From JBBSDV01 sp038240335 (GTDB lineage Bacteria; Chloroflexota; Dehalococcoidia; DSTF01; JACRBR01), in the NCBI GenBank assembly GCA_038240335.1, contig JBBSDV010000064.1, forward strand, positions 1 through 15,600: 15,600 bases of DNA. The letters are read 5' to 3'. The stretch's first letter is position 1; the number at the start of each line of letters is the position of its first letter. The translations under genes and the position numbers were made by a program. The notes below the pieces were generated by a model. The model made no database searches. It was not told the origin of the DNA and saw only the letters and a list, made by a program, of their open reading frames with translations. Below, in pieces: positions 13,136 through 15,600 of the stretch.

Positions 13136-13924
13136 CGAACTCCCCTTCCGCCATGTAGTCACGACGAAGTCGCTGGCGCCGGGAAGGCGCCGCGCGAGCG
13201 CGTCCACGCCGCGAATGATCGTGCTGGCGATGCGCCCCGGGAAGACGCCGACGACCTTCGACCAGCCCGGAAAGGCCCACAGCATCGAGACGCCGTACGT
13301 CTCCTCCAGCATCAGTGACGAGCCGGCAAGCTTCTGCATCGCCGGCACGCTACCCTCGAACGTGTGCTCGCCCATCGTCGGGTCATCCCAAAGCAGCCGC
13401 TTGCCCGCGGGGACCAGCTTGAATCGGCGCTGCAGCTTGTACACAAAGCGGCTCGCCCGGCACGATAGCCCGTGATAATTGACGACCGCGATGATCACGC
13501 GGCCGTCCGGCCGCAGCACCCGCGACATCTCGCGCATCCCCTTCGCCGGGTCGGCGTAATGGTCGAGCGACGACATGCAGACGACGCGATCGAATGTCGC
13601 GTCCTTGAACGGCAGCACCTCGCCGATGCCGCGACACAGCTCGAGCGGCGCGCCCGCCTCGCCAACATCGTGCCGGGCTCGGACGATCATTTCCGGCGAA
13701 GGCTCGAGGCCGAACACCTGCCACCCCGCACGGTGCAGTTCCGGCACGTGCCGCGCCTGGCCGCACGCCGCATCGAGCATCCTGCCAGGGCGGCCGGCCT
13801 TCGCGATGTCGACGAACGCCTGCTCCATCCGCCACATCACGAATTCGGTGTCGCGGCCTTTCGGCCACTCATCCCAGAGCGGCTCCGGCTGCCAGCCGAG
13901 GTCGACGTTCTCGAAGTTGTTCAA
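13133..13924 (-). CDS. Class I SAM-dependent methyltransferase (Methyltransf_11 type)
   Basis: The product has the Rossmann-like SAM fold. Motif I is MLDAACGQARHVPEL (residues 49-63), the acidic motif II residue is E74 in VFGLEPS, and the LPFKDATFDRVVCMSSLDHY block (105-123 region) leads into MREMSRVLRPDGRVII. These features place it with small-molecule methyltransferases of the UbiE/Methyltransf_11 group; the substrate cannot be told. I prefer the TTG at 13924 (263 residues) because GGAG lies 5 bases upstream and MNNFENVDLGW looks like a natural N-terminus. An ATG at 13981 would add 19 residues but lacks a ribosome site. The stop TAG begins a heptad tract. It sits between the thiolase gene and the atp operon, on the same strand. 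Confidence 0.88.
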   Translation of the reverse strand: MNNFENVDLGWQPEPLWDEWPKGRDTEFVMWRMEQAFVDIAKAGRPGRMLDAACGQARHVPELHRAGWQVFGLEPSPEMIVRARHDVGEAGAPLELCRGIGEVLPFKDATFDRVVCMSSLDHYADPAKGMREMSRVLRPDGRVIIAVVNYHGLSCRASRFVYKLQRRFKLVPAGKRLLWDDPTMGEHTFEGSVPAMQKLAGSSLMLEETYGVSMLWAFPGWSKVVGVFPGRIASTIIRGVDALARRLPGASDFVVTTWRKGSS

Positions 13925-14020
13925 GGTTGCTCCGGAATGGCGTGCGTACCCGTCGCGCTCACGTCGAGCGAACGATGGCATGATCCGAGAATGAAGTTCA
14001 CGGCGTACCGGTCGCAGCTG

Positions 14021-14037
14021 CGCGTGCACGGCACGCG
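14021..14037 (-). terminator. GC-rich hairpin downstream of the thiolase gene
   Basis: CGCGTGC (14021-14027) pairs perfectly with GCACGCG (14031-14037) around ACG. It directly follows the heptad tract after the thiolase stop. It has terminator-like shape without a U-tract. Confidence 0.45.
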
Positions 14038-14076
14038 AACTACAACCCACAAACTACGAACGACAAACTACCCCTA
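14036..14076 (-). repeat. Heptad tract beginning at the thiolase stop codon
   Basis: Minus strand: stop TAG (14076-14074), GGG, then five units, TAGTTTG, TCGTTCG, TAGTTTG, TGGGTTG, TAGTTCG, down to 14036. Confidence 0.75.
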
Positions 14077-15246
14077 GAGCCGCTCGAAGATCGTCGCAAT
14101 GCCCTGACCGCCGCCGATGCAGAGGCTGACGAGCCCGTACCGCGCGTTTCGCCGCTCCATCTCGTACATCAGCTTCACGGTCAGAATCGCGCCCGTCGCG
14201 CCGACAGGGTGCCCCAGCGCGATCGCGCCGCCGTTCACGTTCGTCTTCTCGGGGTCGAGGTGCAGCGCCGTGCTACACGCCGCCGCCACCGATGCGAATG
14301 CCTCGTTCAGCTCGACCAGGTCGATCTGGTCGATCGTCATGTTCGCCTTCTTCAGTGCCTTCTGCACCGCCGGTATCGGTCCCTCGCCCATAATCGACGG
14401 GTCGACGCCGGACTCGGCGCGGGCGACGATCCGCATGCGCGGCTTGACGCCCAGTTCCTTCGCCTTCGACGCACTCATCAGCACGAGCGCCGCCGCGCCG
14501 TCGTTGATGCCGCTGGCGTTGCCGGCTGTCACCATGCCGCCTTCCTTGAACGCGGGGCGCAGCTTCGCGAGCGCCTCCGGCGTCGTCTGGCGCGGGTGCT
14601 CGTCGTTCTCGATGGTGACCGTCTCTTTGCCCTGCTTCACCTGCACCGGCACGATCTCGTCCTTGAACTTGCCGGATGCGACGGCGGCCGCGGCGCGCTC
14701 CTGCGAGCGCATCGAGTATTCGTCCTGCGTCTCGCGCGAGACTTCGTATTTCTCAGCGAGATTCTCCGCCGTGATGCCCATGTGCTGCTTGCTGAACGGA
14801 TCGCCGAGGAGGTGGAGGATGCCGTCCTCAAGGACGCCGTTGCCCATCCGGTACCCGTTGCGGCCCTGGCGGACGTAGTACGGCATCATGGTCATGTTCT
14901 CTGCGCCGCCGGCAACGACGATCTCGGCGTCGCCCGTCTCGATGTAGCGCGCGCCCGTATTGATCGCCTCAAGGCCGCTTCCGCAGATGCGGTTGACGCT
15001 CAGCGCCGGCGTCTCGATCGGCATCCCGGCCTTCACGCTGGCATGGCGCGAGATATAGCCATCCTCGGCGACCTGACCGACGCAACCGAGGATCACGTGG
15101 TCGACCTGCGCTGGCTCGATGCCGGCGCGCACGACGGCTTCCTTGATCGCGATCGCTCCCAGGTCAGAGGCGGACAGATTCGAATACGCGCCCTGGAACT
15201 TGCCGATGGGTGTGCGGACGCCGCTGACGATGACAACATCTTCCAT
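14074..15246 (-). CDS. Acetyl-CoA acetyltransferase / thiolase
   Basis: A thiolase II-type enzyme that condenses two acetyl-CoA or cleaves 3-ketoacyl-CoA. The 390 residues match the family length. The nucleophile is C88 in VNRICGSGLEAI, H346 lies in ALGHPVGATGA, and the second active cysteine is C376 in SLCIGGGQGIA. The start motif VVIVSGVRTPIGKFQG is typical. Whether it works in synthesis (acetoacetyl-CoA, polyhydroxybutyrate) or in beta-oxidation cannot be told without neighbours. The ATG at 15246 has AGGAG about 11 bases upstream, slightly far. A plausible promoter lies 57-85 bases before it, so it appears to be transcribed on its own or with the methyltransferase. The stop is TAG. Confidence 0.96.
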   Translation of the reverse strand: MEDVVIVSGVRTPIGKFQGAYSNLSASDLGAIAIKEAVVRAGIEPAQVDHVILGCVGQVAEDGYISRHASVKAGMPIETPALSVNRICGSGLEAINTGARYIETGDAEIVVAGGAENMTMMPYYVRQGRNGYRMGNGVLEDGILHLLGDPFSKQHMGITAENLAEKYEVSRETQDEYSMRSQERAAAAVASGKFKDEIVPVQVKQGKETVTIENDEHPRQTTPEALAKLRPAFKEGGMVTAGNASGINDGAAALVLMSASKAKELGVKPRMRIVARAESGVDPSIMGEGPIPAVQKALKKANMTIDQIDLVELNEAFASVAAACSTALHLDPEKTNVNGGAIALGHPVGATGAILTVKLMYEMERRNARYGLVSLCIGGGQGIATIFERL

Positions 15247-15302
15247 CTCGTTAGGAACTCCTCATGCCGCCAGGGCGACGCTATTGCGGGGGAACGCGAT
15301 CG

Positions 15303-15331
15303 AGTATATGGACGCGCTCTGGAATCCGCAA
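15303..15331 (-). promoter_or_regulatory. Probable sigma70-type promoter of the thiolase gene
   Basis: Minus strand: TTGCGG (-35, 15331-15326), a 17-base spacer, then TATACT (-10, 15308-15303). The leader would be about 50 bases. The -10 box is strong and the -35 moderate. Confidence 0.6.
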
Positions 15332-15492
15332 TTATGTCGGCTGCTCAATTGGTCGCATCGTCGCGGTATGCAGGTCGCGTGCCAGAGTTCATCCGACCGA
15401 CCGTTAATGATCGACCCCCACCGACGACGCCCCCGCGATCCGACGTCAAATCGCATATCACCAGCGACAGCGTCCAGCAAGCAGCGACACCA

Positions 15493-15600
15493 CTACTCGA
15501 AGATGCTGCTGACGACTTCCTCTATGCTGCGTTGCACGTCGGCGTCATCGGTGAGCGCCCAGACGACGCCGACCTGGCAGGCGCGCCGCGGCGGGATGCC
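15493..15600 (-). CDS. C-terminal end of an unrecognised protein (partial)
   Basis: The minus-strand frame entering at the right edge encodes 35 residues ending SIEEVVSSIFE and then TAG. The segment reads GIPPRRACQVGVVWALTDDA before an acidic amphipathic end, a normal protein-like composition. The gene's beginning lies beyond the window. I do not recognise the family. It would be the upstream neighbour of the thiolase gene, 246 bases away and on the same strand. Confidence 0.55.
   Translation of the reverse strand, partial: GIPPRRACQVGVVWALTDDADVQRSIEEVVSSIFE

Noticed and set aside
15262..15480. A 72-residue minus-strand open frame upstream of the thiolase gene
   Set aside because: Composition is not protein-like, no ribosome site is visible, and it covers the probable thiolase promoter.

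Overview
The window is GC-rich bacterial chromosome. The F-type ATP synthase operon has a long subunit a with an extra N-terminal membrane helix and an enlarged extracytoplasmic loop. From memory, this resembles the Chloroflexus subunit a, so I favour Chloroflexota, perhaps a Dehalococcoidia-like lineage. That placement is inference; no rRNA or other strong marker is present.

Layout, left to right. proA (minus; proline synthesis) is followed by a 543-base divergent spacer without a gene, then a YihY/BrkB-type membrane protein (plus). Next on the plus strand is a small gene interrupted by an in-frame TGA. The codons after that TGA read Gly-Ser-Cys-Thr-Thr-Cys, and the two halves join into one UGSC-family protein, so I read the TGA as selenocysteine. 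dapB (lysine/diaminopimelate synthesis) follows on the plus strand and converges on the ATP synthase operon.

The operon fills positions 12893 to 4873 on the minus strand in the order atpI/Z, atpB, atpE, atpF, atpH, atpA, atpG, atpD, atpC. A good sigma70-type promoter lies just upstream of atpI/Z. All eight core F1Fo subunits are present and look intact. The c-subunit residues indicate a proton-driven rather than sodium-driven machine. The atpD-atpC gap is unusually long (344 bases) and holds a dispersed structured repeat and a separate strong hairpin.

Upstream of the operon on the minus strand are a class I methyltransferase gene and a thiolase gene with its own promoter. The last 108 bases carry the C-terminus of an unrecognised minus-strand gene.

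Three patterns cut across genes. Stop codons are strongly skewed to TAG (13 of 16 genes). Degenerate 7-base-period tracts (TAGTTYG-like) begin at or close to the stop codon of five genes, and the stop TAG is usually the first unit; a related G-rich tract follows atpA. A roughly 105-110 bp structured repeat occurs twice, in opposite orientation, each copy downstream of and co-oriented with a gene.

The most interesting item is the recoded TGA gene at 2990-3511, which has a fitting stem-loop just after the TGA. No selenocysteine machinery is visible here, so recoding rests on family motif, reading-frame continuity and RNA structure.
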